From: Myxocyprinus asiaticus
Taxonomy: Eukaryota > Chordata > Actinopteri > Cypriniformes > Catostomidae
Assembly: GCF_019703515.2 (NCBI RefSeq)
Contig: NC_059346.1
Span: 49,583,501 to 49,647,500, forward strand
DNA: 64,000 bases
Direction: 5' to 3'
In this document: positions 1-10,740 of the stretch, in pieces
How positions within the stretch are numbered: the stretch's first letter is position 1
Layout: every line of letters starts with the position of its first letter
Made by a program: the position numbers and the translations under genes
The notes under the pieces: model-generated
Seen by the model: only the letters and a program-made list of their open reading frames with translations
Database searches by the model: none
What the model was told of the DNA's origin: nothing

Positions 1-546
1 CCGTCTTGGAGGCGTCTGTCGTGACCACGATGCGCCTGGAGACCAGTTCTAGAGGAACACCTGCTCGTAGAAACGAGAGGTCGGTCCAAGGGCTGAAAAG
101 ACGGTGACAGACCGGTGTAATGGCCACGCGGTGTGTCCCGTGGCGCCATGCCCGTCTCGGGACTCGAGTCTGGAGCCAGTGCTGAAGCGGCCTCATATGC
201 ATCAACCCGAGCGGGGTGGCCACCGCCGAGGACGCCATATGCCCCAGGAGCCTCTGAAAATGTTTCAGTGGAACCGCTGTTTTCTGTTTGAACGCCTTCA
301 AACAGGCCAGCACCGACTGGGCGCGCTCGTTCATAAGGTGCGCCGTCAAGGAGACTGAGTCCAACTCCAAACCGAGAAAAGAGATGCTCTGAACCGGGAG
401 GAGCTTGCTCTTTTCCCAGCTGACCCGAAGCCCTAGTCGGCTGAGGTGTGAGAGCACCAGGTCCCTGTGTGCGCATAACCCGTCTCGAGAGTGAGCTAGG
501 ATTAGCCAGTCGTCGAGATAGTTGAGAATGCGAATGCCCACCTCCC

Positions 547-963
547 TTAACGGGGCAAGGGCAGCCTCTGCGATATTCGTAAAGACGCGAGGAGACAGGG
601 ACAGGCCGAAAGGGAGGACTTGTACCGATACGCCTGACCCTCAAACGCAAACCGCAGGAAGGGTCTGTGTCGAGGAAGGATCGAGACGTGAAAGTACGCA
701 TCCTTCGGGTCTACCGCCGCGAACCAATCTTGATGCCGGACGCTCGCTAGAATGCGTCTTTGCGTCAGCATCTTGAACGGGAGTCTGTGTAAGGCCCGGT
801 TCAGTACTCGCAGGTCCAAGATTGGCCGCAACCCACCGCCTTTTTTCGGTACAATGAAGTAGGGGCTGTAAAACCCCCTCTTCATCTCGGCTGGAGGGAC
901 AGGTTCTATCGCGTCCTTCCGTAGGAGGGTAGCGATCTCCGCGCAAGGTAGCAGCGTTTCCAT
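547..963 (-). pseudogene. DIRS reverse transcriptase fragment, copy 1
   Basis: The frame contains RT signature blocks: AIEPVPPAEMKRGFYSPYF, VPKKGGGLRPILDLRVLN, LPFKMLT and KDAYFHVSI (finger and palm motifs including the first catalytic Asp region, here DPKDAYFHV). It loses frame after the EGQAYRYK block. The palm motif around LDD is therefore not in this ORF, although related nucleotides continue to about base 170 in other frames. Compared with copy 3, the same order is seen. It is a dead copy of the polymerase domain. Confidence 0.85.
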
Positions 964-1524
964 CTTTCACCAAGGTGAAGTGGACACCGCTGGACCTGGG
1001 CGGATGCCCAGCGAAGTGAATCGTGCAGCCGAGTCGGACGGTCCGGACCAGCCCTCGCGACGGACTGGAAAGCGCAAGCCATGCACCCGAGTTCCGCGCA
1101 AGGGGGACCAAAGGGACAACGTCATCGGATGTACCGGCGGGTGGGGCCTCGCGGCGGGGCGGAGCCTGAGGTGCCACACCCCATCGTGGCCGTGCTGAGT
1201 CAGAGGACATCGAAGCACTTACCTGGCTCCTTGTGACCACCCCCGGAACAGCCTGGGACGGGGGAGGAAGAGGCCTGTCCTCATGACCCGTGGAGACTGT
1301 CACATCGGGGGCAGATTTGTGCCACAGCTGGGCGCTCAGGGCGGGAGACCGCCGCTGGAGCGCCAACCTGCTAAATGGAGTGGTGGACGGTGGTCGTGAT
1401 GCCAGCCGTACACACCGAATATGTGACCCAGGGAACAAGGAAACCACTCTTGCGGAGCTCTTGAGTACTGCAGCCACTTGGGCATGCAGCGCAATTAAAT
1501 GCAAAAGGTAACAAAAAGATCTGC

Positions 1525-3030
1525 TTACCAGCTCCAGAGCAGCGGGTTTCGTTGTCCCTGGGTCGCCCGTCTCAGGGGCGCTTCGAAGACCTCCGTGGGT
1601 TCTTCGGTGCCGGCTGTGAGACGGGTGGCGTCGGCTTCCTGCGGTGGGCTCCACGCCGGGGCCGGGCCGGAGGGGCGGGCTGCGGCGGAGCCGGTGCAGT
1701 CACCGCAGGGGGACGCCCTCGGCGATGAGTAGATGGGGGGATCTTGAGCCACGCCGGGGCAGGACAAGCCGGCTAGCACCCATCTACTGCTCTACCATCG
1801 AGAACTGCTGGGCAAAGTCCTCGACAGTGTCGCCGAATAGGCCCGCCTGGAAAATGGGGGCAGCAAGGGATCGTGTCCTGTTGGCCTCACCCATCTTGAC
1901 CAGGTTGAGCCAAAGGTGGCGCTCCTGGACCACTAGTGTGGCCATCGTCCGCCCGGGAGACCGTGCCGTGACCTCCGTCGCTCGGAGAGCGAGGTCGGTC
2001 GTCGAGCGCAGTTCCTGCATCAATCCCGGGGCGGAACTACCCTCGTGCAGTTCCTTTAGCGCCTTGGCAGACTTGCAGGAGAGCCATGGCGTGCAGGGCG
2101 GAGGCGGCTTGTCCAGCAGCGCCGTAGGCTTCGACCGTCAGAGACGACGTAAACCTACAGGCCTTGGACGGGGCTTTGGGCACCCACGCCAGGTGGCGGC
2201 GCTCTGCGGGCATAGGTGCACCGCGAGCGCCTTTATCCACCGGGGGATTGCCGAATAACCCTTGGCCGCCCCACCATCGAGGGTAGTGAGAGCGGGGAAG
2301 CTGAAAAGATCGGGACCGGGCAGTAAAAGGTGCCTCCCGCGATCTTGTCAGCTCTTCATGCACTTCCGGGAAGAAAGGAACGGGGCGGGGCGTGGCTTTG
2401 AGCGGCGCCGCGAGCCCAGGAACCAATCACAGAGCCGCGAGGGTTCAGGGAAGAGCGGTGAAATCCACTCTAACCGACGCTCGCGGCTGTCCGGGAAAGC
2501 ATGTCGTCATCTCCGCGTCAGCCTGTGACTGGGCGATCGACCCCGAAGGGAGGAGCCCAGCCGAGGCTTCCGACTAGACGAGCCCGCTCTCCGATGCTGC
2601 GCTTGAGAGCTCATCACTTTCGCGGGCTCCGAATAAGAGGTCGAACTCGCCGTGAGACGAGCCGGCGGACTCACCCGGAAGCCCGATCGGGGCAGACGAG
2701 CGTGCTGGGGGATGGGAGTTCCGCGGGGGGATACCCGGCGGAGGCGGTCCCATTGGGGTCCCCAAATCGCCCCCAGTGCTAGCCGCGCTGGCCTCAAACC
2801 CGTGGGTAAAAGGACCGAGGCGGGAGCCTCTGGGGTGGCTCGCTTCCTTACGAAGGCGAGCCGCGACCGCAACGTTGCCATGGACACATTCTCGCAATGA
2901 GAATGTGACCATCCACGAACGCTGTCTCCGCGTGAGCAGTGCCCAGACACGAAAGACAGTGATCGTGACCGTTAGAAGGCGAGAGATAACGAGCACAACC
3001 AGGAATAACACACAATCGGAAAAGCATCTT
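1525..3030 (-). pseudogene. Broken gag-like ORF of DIRS copy 1
   Basis: The frame starts near 3030 with the same CVIPGC-type cysteine region found intact in copies 2 and 3, but a frameshift follows almost at once. Recognisable gag segments then appear in separate frames: 2037-2426 (PVPFFPEVHEELT and ALHAMALLQV) and 1784-2023 (LVVQERHLWL, GLFGDTVEDFAQQF). A proline/alanine-rich tail follows at 1525-1779. The Cys-rich start suggests nucleic-acid binding, as in DIRS gag proteins. The breaks show the gene is not functional. Confidence 0.75.
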
Positions 3031-3039
3031 TAAAAAGAC

Positions 3040-3467
3040 GCGTCTTTAAAAAGACGTTCCGTGTGTGCGCTCTTTTAGAGAAATATATACTCTTTTAGAG
3101 GGGAAAAATGCTCTTTCAGAAAATATACTCTCTAGTTTTTCTGCCGAAGCGCCCAGGGGCGTTCTCTGCAGTGCACCAGTGCAGAGGAGGGAGAAGCCGC
3201 TGAAATGCGCCGTCAGATCCAGCAGGTGAATGAACAGTAGTATTCAGCTCAATGAGCATGACCGTTCGGCTCCGAAGAGAAAATCTGAATGAGTGGTTGC
3301 ATACCAGCTCCTTTTATACCCGTATGTTCGGGGGAGTGGCATGCAAATACCACTCGCCAATTTTCATTGGCCTTTTATCAAAGACCAGAGGTGTCTCGGG
3401 CTCCCAAGAGTGACCCCTAGTGTCACTACATCGACACCAACGTCGAGTGAGTGACAGATAGGGAACA
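3040..3467 (-). promoter_or_regulatory. DIRS terminal repeat and promoter, copy 1
   Basis: This GC-balanced block has close counterparts at 34815-35048 and 60895-61306. It holds a TATA box (TATAAAA on the minus strand near 3313-3320) in a conserved context about 270 bases upstream of the gag start. The block ends in a short palindromic region around tcactacatcgacac. In DIRS elements the terminal repeat supplies the promoter. The role is inferred from position, the TATA motif and conservation in three copies. Confidence 0.6.
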
Positions 3468-3625
3468 AAAAATGGCACTTTATGTCAAAAAGGTCGCCGA
3501 ATCCTGCACTGTGTCAATATATTGAGGTATCTTGTAGTAACATGGGTGATGATAGTAATTTACCCCTGATATTTAATCAATATCACATGAGCAAGAGTGG
3601 TATTTTAAATATATATATATATATA

Positions 3626-4165
3626 CACACTGAGCACTTTATCAGGAACACCTGTATACCTACTTATTCATGTGATTATCTAATCAGCCAAACATGTGGC
3701 AGCAGTGCAATTCATAAAATCATGCAGATACATATCAGGAGCTCAACCATCAGAATGGGGAAAAATGTGATCTCAGTGATTTCAACTGTGGCATGATTGT
3801 TGGTGCCAGTCAGGCTGGTTTGAGTATTTCTGTAACTGCTGATCTCCTGGGATTTACACGCACAACAGTCTCTAGAGTTTACTCAGAATGGTGCCAATAA
3901 CAAAAAACATCCAGTGAGCGGCAGTTCTGCGGATGGAAACACCTTGCTGATGAGAGAGGTCAATGGAGAATGGCCAGACTGGTTTGTGCTGACAGAAAGG
4001 CTACGGTAACTCAGATAACCACTCACTGTACAATTGTAGTGAGCAGAATAGCATCTCAGAAGGCACAACACGTCAAATATTGAGGTGGATTGGCTACAAC
4101 AGCAGTAGACCAAGTCAGGCACTTTATTAGCACCATAGTGTTCCTAATAAAGTGCTCAGTGAGTG
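3626..4165 (+). mobile_element. Internally deleted mariner/Tc1-like element
   Basis: Inverted ends match: cactgagcactttatcagg on the left and the reverse complement of aataaagtgctcagtg on the right, each bordered by TA, the target duplication of Tc1/mariner elements. The inside keeps the 5' part of a transposase. An ATG at about 3756 begins MGKN, then a frameshift destroys the helix-turn-helix region, and the catalytic DDE portion is absent. At 540 bp it is a non-autonomous derivative inserted beside a short TA run. Confidence 0.8.
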
Positions 4166-4382
4166 TATATTATGTCATATTGCTTTTATGCAACAATTGT
4201 ACAAAATATTGAGCGATTAACATTTTAGGAACAATATGGCCTATTGTCTTTTTTTGCTACACTACCGAAAATAATTCCAAACTGATCCAAAGCAGTATCA
4301 ACTGTTGCATGTTGCTGAGCACCATATGGACTGACAACCTGTCTGGAACAAGCAAAGTTATACAAATAGTGAAGCTTCCCAT

Positions 4383-4910
4383 TACATTACATTTACATTT
4401 AGTCATTTAGCGGACACTTTTATACAAAGCGTCTAACAAATGAGGAACATAGCAAGCAATTTGTCATACAAAGTTCAACAACATCTACAGTGTTGTACTG
4501 CCAAGCTCTCAAGGTGGATGGAGTGGTATAGGTGCATAAGTTTTTTTTTTTTTTTTTTGTGTGTGTGTACACTAAGTGCAAGTTAAGTTCAATAGTAAGT
4601 GCAATTAGTGTGGATTGGTTAAGTGCTCGTGGAACAGATGTCTATTCAGCTGGTTCTTGAATGTTGAGATGGTGTCAGCAGATTGTGTGGATGTTGGAAG
4701 CTCATTCCACCACAGTCAAACAGAGAAAGTGAAAGATCGTGAAACAGACTTTGAGCCTCTTTGTGATGGGACCACCAGGCCCCACTCATGCATAGATTGC
4801 AGAGAGCGAGTTGGAGCATAGACCTGGAGAAGTGAATTGAAGTAAGAGGGTGTGGTTCCATTGGCTGTCTTGAAGGCCAGAGTCAAAGCCTTTAATTTAA
4901 TGTGAGTGCT
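4383..4910 (+). repeat. Dispersed teleost repeat, unclassified
   Basis: It starts with the strongly recognisable fish repeat motif around acatttagtcatttagcgg, followed by acaaatgaggaacatagc, a poly-T tract near 4541-4558 and a GT run. The remainder (ctcattccaccacagtc and following) is typical of the same repeat. Small ORFs inside have no recognisable protein similarity. The family is widespread in fish genomes, but I cannot assign its superfamily. Confidence 0.5.
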
Positions 4911-6619
4911 ATTCTACGAAATATCAGCACTTTTAGAACATTGCTTGTCCAAGGACTATAATTATTCTGCGCACATAACTAATGACCGTATAATTAATTG
5001 TTGTATTTTATGCATTAAAGACAGAAAGGAGACTAATTATGTAATAAATACATTGTTACATAAAAATAAACATGTAATAACACATTTGTAAAAAATGTCA
5101 TGCATTTTTAGTTGTTACATGTGAATATGCTACTTAGTTGTTGCAAATAATGCTAAATATCTTACCGTAGACACACTACTGCACCACAGAGTTGAGTCAT
5201 ATCGCTAAAACCACATTTAATGGAGGACATTTGGGGGTATTCAGCTGACAATTCTGATATAATGAGTATTTAGGTTCAGCCTTTTTACAGCTATCAAATC
5301 TGTAGTGCTCATGGCAGGTTAGAGCTACACTTCCTCTCTCGCTCTGAGGAGGAAGACGACACCAGATCCACCCCAGTCGCCTTCCTTATCCAGCATGCAC
5401 AGCCCATCTGCAGCTAATCAGAGGAGACTAGAGTCATTAGTTATGGGCGCAGTATGCAACCCCCCCCCCCCATACTTCTCCCTAAAAAAAATGACAGTTG
5501 TTTCCTTCTCTCCCAGTTGTGTACCTATATTCAGAATAGGGTCTGGGTGTTATAGCAGGATTGTTAGCTGGGTCCTGATGAGGCAGTGTGGCAGTGCTGG
5601 CCTGTCACACCACAAAGGAGGTATTAACTTAATTGATCAGAATTTCTATGCATGAGTCATGTGGATGAGTCTCACAGGGGGCAGTCTTAGCAGCTTGGCT
5701 TTACTGAAGGGCCATTCATCTTCATCAGGAAAGACAATACTTGTTAAGAGTTTACTCTTCAGCAGAAATTAATCAAAACTGAATTAGAGTTCTAATTTTT
5801 AACCATATTTAATAAATAGTGGACAAAATAATAGAATAACAAATATTTGTGTGTCTACAACCCCTTCTGCTATGACTATATTCACAATATAGAATGAACT
5901 TGAGTGCCTTATTGCTTAATACTAATAAAATGGTATATTTATATGGTGAACAGTTGTTCCATGTCATAGTTACTATATTTTATGAAATAACATGTATATT
6001 TGGACATGTACCATGGTAATACCATGTCATTCTTTGAAGTACTTCTTTGAATGTTCAACGGGAGATAACTTGACGTAATCAAGTTTTCATCGTATCTGTA
6101 CTGTGTTACCATGTGACTACACAGAAAATAAAGAGCTAAAGAGGAAAAACTGAGGAAAAACTGTAATTTATATATATATATATATATATATAAATTACAC
6201 AAAAGCACTATAATAGTATTCCAAACCATATGATAGCATTATGTGAGGAACAGAGTAAAAGTGAAGGTATTAATCTCTGAAAATCTTCTCCCTCTGTAAA
6301 TGCAGTGACATCCGTATCCCAGGTAGGAGCTCTACCGGTCACATCTTATTTTCGATAGTCAGTTTCGAAACATGCGAGAGCCAATGCCGTTTGACATCAC
6401 TGACATTCAACCTGTGTCATTATGTTTCTGGAGGCAACAATTTTTGAATGTGTTAGAATGAGTCGATAGCGAGATGTGTTATACCTTTATCGTTAAATAG
6501 AGAATTATATTTGGGTTCGTTCTTCACACAAAGCGATCGGAAGATATGGAATACACCTAGACCGAAACAGGTCACTTCAGCAGAGTAGAATGTGTACAGA
6601 AAACAATGACAATGATAAA
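4911..6619. other. AT-rich non-coding stretch
   Basis: No gene or exon is recognised. It contains a poly-C tract (5460-5471) and a TA array (6167-6193) inside a near-perfect palindrome gtaattta...taaattac (about 6163-6199) that could extrude a hairpin. Short ORFs here look like chance. Confidence 0.5.
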
Positions 6620-7560
6620 TCATTGTCTGCAGGAAAACTCAGGCATCTACGTCAGGCCAAATTGGATGCTTACAGAAGTGGGGATAAAATCTTGTACAAC
6701 CAGGCCAAAACACACTGACAAAAGAGTTTAAAGTGGCTAAAAGCTGCATCAGTGTAGAGAGGTCTGAAAGATATTAACTACAAGACACCATTCCCAAACT
6801 AGTTGATTCCTGTAGGGAATCAACAAGTGGTTGATGACCTGAATGTGTTTTAATGCAGATTTGAAAAGCCCAGTCTCACACCTCACATGCGCTCGACTTT
6901 CTGTTCACATAACCATCAACACCTCCTATAACCCTCTCCTCCCCCCTCCTGCTACTCAACCTGCACTTAGGATCTGTGAAGATGATGTGTGCCAGGACAT
7001 CCAGAAACAGAAGACAAGGAAAGCATCGGGCCAAGACGGTGTTTTACCTGCCTTTCTAAAATCCTGTGCTGACCAGCTGGCCCCCATCTTCACACAGATC
7101 TTCAACAGTTCACAAAAGCTGTGTGAATTTCCCTGCTGTTTCAAATGCTCCACCATCATCTCTGTCCAAAAAAACCCCAAATTACAAGGTTTAATGACTA
7201 CAGACCTGTCAGCTCTGACATATGTGGTCATGAAGTCATTTGATAGACTGGTGTTTACCCACCTGAAGGACATCACTAGACCCTTTTCTGGACCCCCTGC
7301 ATCAGGCAAACAGGTCTGTGGATGATGCAGTCAACATGGGATCGCATTATATCCTACAACACCTGGACAGACCAGGGACATATGCAAGGATTCCTGTCAT
7401 TCCTGTTCTCCTCCCAGACTAAATTAACCCAGCTCTCTGTTCCCACCTCTATCTGCCAATGGATGACCAGCTTCCTAACAGATAGTCTAGGCTAGTGAGA
7501 CTGGGGAAATTCACTTCCAGCAGCTGTACAATCAGCAATGGTGCCCCATTGTTCAGCATG
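6620..7560 (+). pseudogene. Non-LTR reverse transcriptase fragment (L2/Jockey-like)
   Basis: From about 6640 the plus strand encodes the linker before the RT (QAKLDAYRSGDKILYNQAK) in a broken frame. The ORF at 6843-7325 then holds RT finger motifs: DVCQDIQKQKTRKASGQDGV, LPAFLKSCADQLAPIF and MKSFDRLVFTHL. A frameshift near 7190 removes the usual N-D-Y-R-P-V block, and the palm motif with the catalytic Asp pair is missing. Downstream bases to 7560 still resemble later RT parts (DDAVNMGSHYILQHLDRPG in another frame). It is a 5'- and 3'-truncated dead LINE fragment; assignment to the L2/Jockey group is by motif memory. Confidence 0.7.
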
Positions 7561-8759
7561 TATACATGTTAATCAGTCCTCAATTGGTCTCTGTGTTATG
7601 CACAAGCTCCGGAAAACAGTTGCCTTGCGACATATACAGTACTTAACCCAGAAGTTGAATGCAACACAAAGCAGAGAAGAAGAGCAACAACAACACAAAT
7701 GTCCCAGCATTCCAAACAGGAAAAATCAGCCTCGAAGGGCACTTCGAAGTGAGAACAATCATGATAGCCATGCTGTGAGATCGCTTCAAACAGAATTTCC
7801 ACACAAAAAATTACTTAAAAGGTGAGTTTAGAATAAACGTTATTTTTGAGCCCCACACCTTTCAGCTCTCCAAAGCTCTCACGATGGATGATAAAAGGGA
7901 ATAGGGCATAGGAATGATCACTTCTGAATGGAATGCATCCTGTATCATGGTGAACGCTAGACATGTTCATATTTGGACGGATCAGCAGTCTGAAAGCCAT
8001 TCACACCGGTAACACATTGATGTGCCCCTAAATTTGATTATTTTGTCTGTATTCTGCCCATTGACTAACCCTCTTATCTTTCTGCCATAGTAACACCCAT
8101 ATCACCCAACACCCATCTTTGCAGTAGCATCAAATGTCTTTCTATAAAAACAAGTATAAAAAACTTTATGATCTTACATGGACTATTTTCACAAATTACA
8201 TCATAAATTACAATAAAAGAACAGGTCATACTATGGCCAAGGTTAGCATGCTAGTATTAGCATTAGCGCCATGAATGTAGAATGCAAATGTTAAAAATTA
8301 CACATTATCTACTGCATTTATCTTACTTTCAATAATCATTGAGTGGTTATAACAGCTTCTTTTACTGATCTGATGTGGATTCCATTCATAGAATGAGGCA
8401 GAGAGCATGATATTTATTGAATATGCAGCCTGAAGCAAATGACAGGTGACAACAAGTGACATATAGACAACAAACATATGAAAATACCAGCGATTGTTGG
8501 AAAAATATAGACAAACCATATATTTAATTAATCGTCTATTTATTCATGACATGTCTCCTCAGTCTAAACGTTATTATTACACTTTACACTGAGTTAAAAA
8601 ATCAAATTTCCTTATAAATTAATGCGATAAGTGAAACAACAAAAATTTAAAGCCATAAATGGCATATTCCCACGGATATGTAATGATGTTATAACAATGT
8701 AATGTAAATGAAATTGCATTTAACTTGCATGTCAGACCTTCTATAGCACACGTATACAC
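7561..8759. other. Non-coding stretch
   Basis: No exon recognised. The segment 7836-8000 resembles a dispersed repeat by general appearance, but its ends are not defined. The rest is AT-rich single-copy-like sequence. Confidence 0.4.
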
Positions 8760-9310
8760 AACACATTTCCACCTTTCATGATCATAACTTTATAACTTTT
8801 TTTATAATTTTTCATTTTTATTTTCAAACTTATAACTTCCTGGTCATATGACCTGATGATGTCACACCACCTGTAATGCATTCACACACACCTGACACAC
8901 ATCTTACATGACTTGGATTTTGGAAATATGATTTTGTGTATTTTTTAGGAATTTTTGATATTTTCAAATCTTTATTCAGTAACTTCCTGGTCATGTGACC
9001 TAATGATGTCTCACCACCTGTAATACATTCACAAACAACCATAACACACCTTCCGTGACTTGGATTTTGGAAATATCATTTTGTGTATTTTTTATGAATT
9101 GTTGACATTTTCAAATCTATATAACTTCCTGGAAATGTGACCTAGTGATGTCAGACCACCAGTAATAAATTCACAAACACCTATAACACATCTTCCATGA
9201 CTTGGATTTTGTAAATATGATTGTGTATATTCTTTATGAATTTGTGACATTTTCAAATCCATATAACTTCCTGATGATGTCACACCACATCTAATGCTTT
9301 CGCAAACACA
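8760..9310 (+). repeat. Tandem repeat, 142-147-bp unit
   Basis: The block cttcctgg...gacctgatgatgtcacacc...gacttggattttggaaatatga recurs with cttcct at 8836, 8983, 9125 and 9267, giving periods of 147, 142 and 142 bases. About three full units and partial ends are present. On the minus strand the units stay open in one frame (TGGxTSxGHMTRKL), but there is no other coding sign. Reverse-oriented units occur at 15645-15835. Confidence 0.85.
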
Positions 9311-9317
9311 TCATACC

Positions 9318-9341
9318 CATAATAATAATAATAATAATAAA
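9318..9341. repeat. (AAT)n microsatellite
   Basis: Pure ATA/AAT triplets directly follow the tandem repeat. Confidence 0.9.
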
Positions 9342-9644
9342 ATCCTTCCCATCTTTGTTTTTTAAATATCCTCCTGAACATTTGGACATGGTGCATAACA
9401 TTTTGTACTTTTACTTGGCTACGCCATGCTTATTAGGCCCTTATATTAATTTAAGTAGTTGCACTTACAACACTCGCAATGTGTTAGGAGCTGTAGAAAA
9501 ACAGCCCAGTAACATGTTTTTACTGTGTATAACTCATTACTTACTTACCCATGTACTTACACACTAATATAAAGTACTAACAGTTGAATTGTTACAGCTG
9601 TAACTGCAGTGCACTCAAACGCCATAGAAAAGAGGGAAAGGAAA

Positions 9645-9930
9645 TCATCTCAGTTACGCATGTAACCTCGGTTCCCTGAGATGAAAAGAACAAGGCATTG
9701 CGTTGCTGACGCTATGGGAAATTCCTTTCTCAACGACCTAGTTGAAGCCCTTTGTACAATAACAGCAATTCTAAAATTGGCAATGGTGTTTTAGCCCCGC
9801 CCCTTTGTGCAGTTGGTCTATATAAGCAGGTGCAAAACCACCATTTCCTCTGAATTTTTCAACTGAGGGTCAAGGAGCATAAACTTCGAAGCTCTGGGTC
9901 AGTAGTGTGGCCAGTATAAGTACTTCACAA
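9645..9930 (+). mobile_element. DIRS-like terminal repeat/promoter fragment
   Basis: The start gttacgcatgtaacctcggttccctgag resembles the end of DIRS copy 3 (ggttactttcgtaacctcc), and the block then passes through a CG-containing stretch (ttagccccgcccc) to a TATA-like box (tctatataagc near 9830). The order, terminal palindrome then GC box then TATA, mirrors the three DIRS termini in this window but belongs to a different family. No gag follows, so it is a solo terminal fragment. Confidence 0.45.
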
Positions 9931-10740
9931 CCAGGGTTGGGAAGGAAGAGGTTAATAAGAAGCGCTCTTAATTTTAACAACAAAATTATAGCAGATATAG
10001 CAGCAATTCATTTTTTTATTTTTTTTAGATGCTTTATTTGAACATTCAGTTTGCAGTGTGGTACAACAAAATTAGAACACAACAAGTATTAAGAATAACA
10101 GCAATATAAAGAATAGTTAAAGAAAACACTTCACCAACACCATAGCTCAAAACAGAAACAAAACTAGACAGTAACTAAAATAATAAACGAGAAAGAAGAA
10201 GAAGAAAAAAAAAGAATGAGGGCATTACTTTACTTAAAAGAAAATTACACATTAATAAAAAGTAAAAAAGTTTGTAGGCCATGCAAATTGTACATGTTCT
10301 GAGTGCTTTTTTGTTAAGAGAAGATTAAATTGTAATCAAATAATGTTTTATCTCTTGTAAGAATACCAAAAAAAAAAAAAAAAATTGGTTTACAATTCAA
10401 ATACTTACATTTATGAATATAAAATCTACACAGGAAAATAATGAGATTTATTATAAAGCAGATCCGCTTCAACAAATCCAAAAATAACAGTTTTGGGATT
10501 CATTGAAAAACTTTGCAAGATATTGCTTGAGATAAACAAACTAACATCTTTCCAAAGTTGCAGAGTATAACTGCATGACCAAAACAAATGAAGAGGAGTT
10601 TCAGTGTCATTCTGACAAAAAGAGCAATTAGTGTCAAAATCAGATCTGAATTTTTTCTTTAAGAAATTTTTGACAAGGTAAATATTATGAATTAATTTAA
10701 AAGATATTTCTTTTACTTTGTTTGTGAGGAAAAATCTTTG

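Larger units (their letters stand above)
1..3467 (-). mobile_element. DIRS-type retrotransposon, copy 1, cut by window start
   Basis: The minus strand carries, in order, a terminal/promoter block, a gag-like region and a reverse transcriptase matching the other two DIRS copies in this window. DIRS elements use a tyrosine recombinase instead of an integrase and make no target duplication. None is visible at the right end (about 3467), where the sequence ending in the motif gtgacagatagggaac gives way to AT-rich DNA. The part that should encode RNase H, methyltransferase and recombinase lies left of base 1 or is missing. GC content is much higher than in the surrounding DNA. The reading frames are interrupted many times, so this copy is dead. 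Confidence 0.85.

Noticed and set aside
641..1654. Long minus-strand ORF of 337 codons in DIRS copy 1
   Set aside because: It is out of frame with the recognisable RT; it stays open because of high GC content.
7815..8000. Minus-strand ORF considered as a possible missing rph3al exon
   Set aside because: It resembles a dispersed repeat, and phase and splice sites do not fit.
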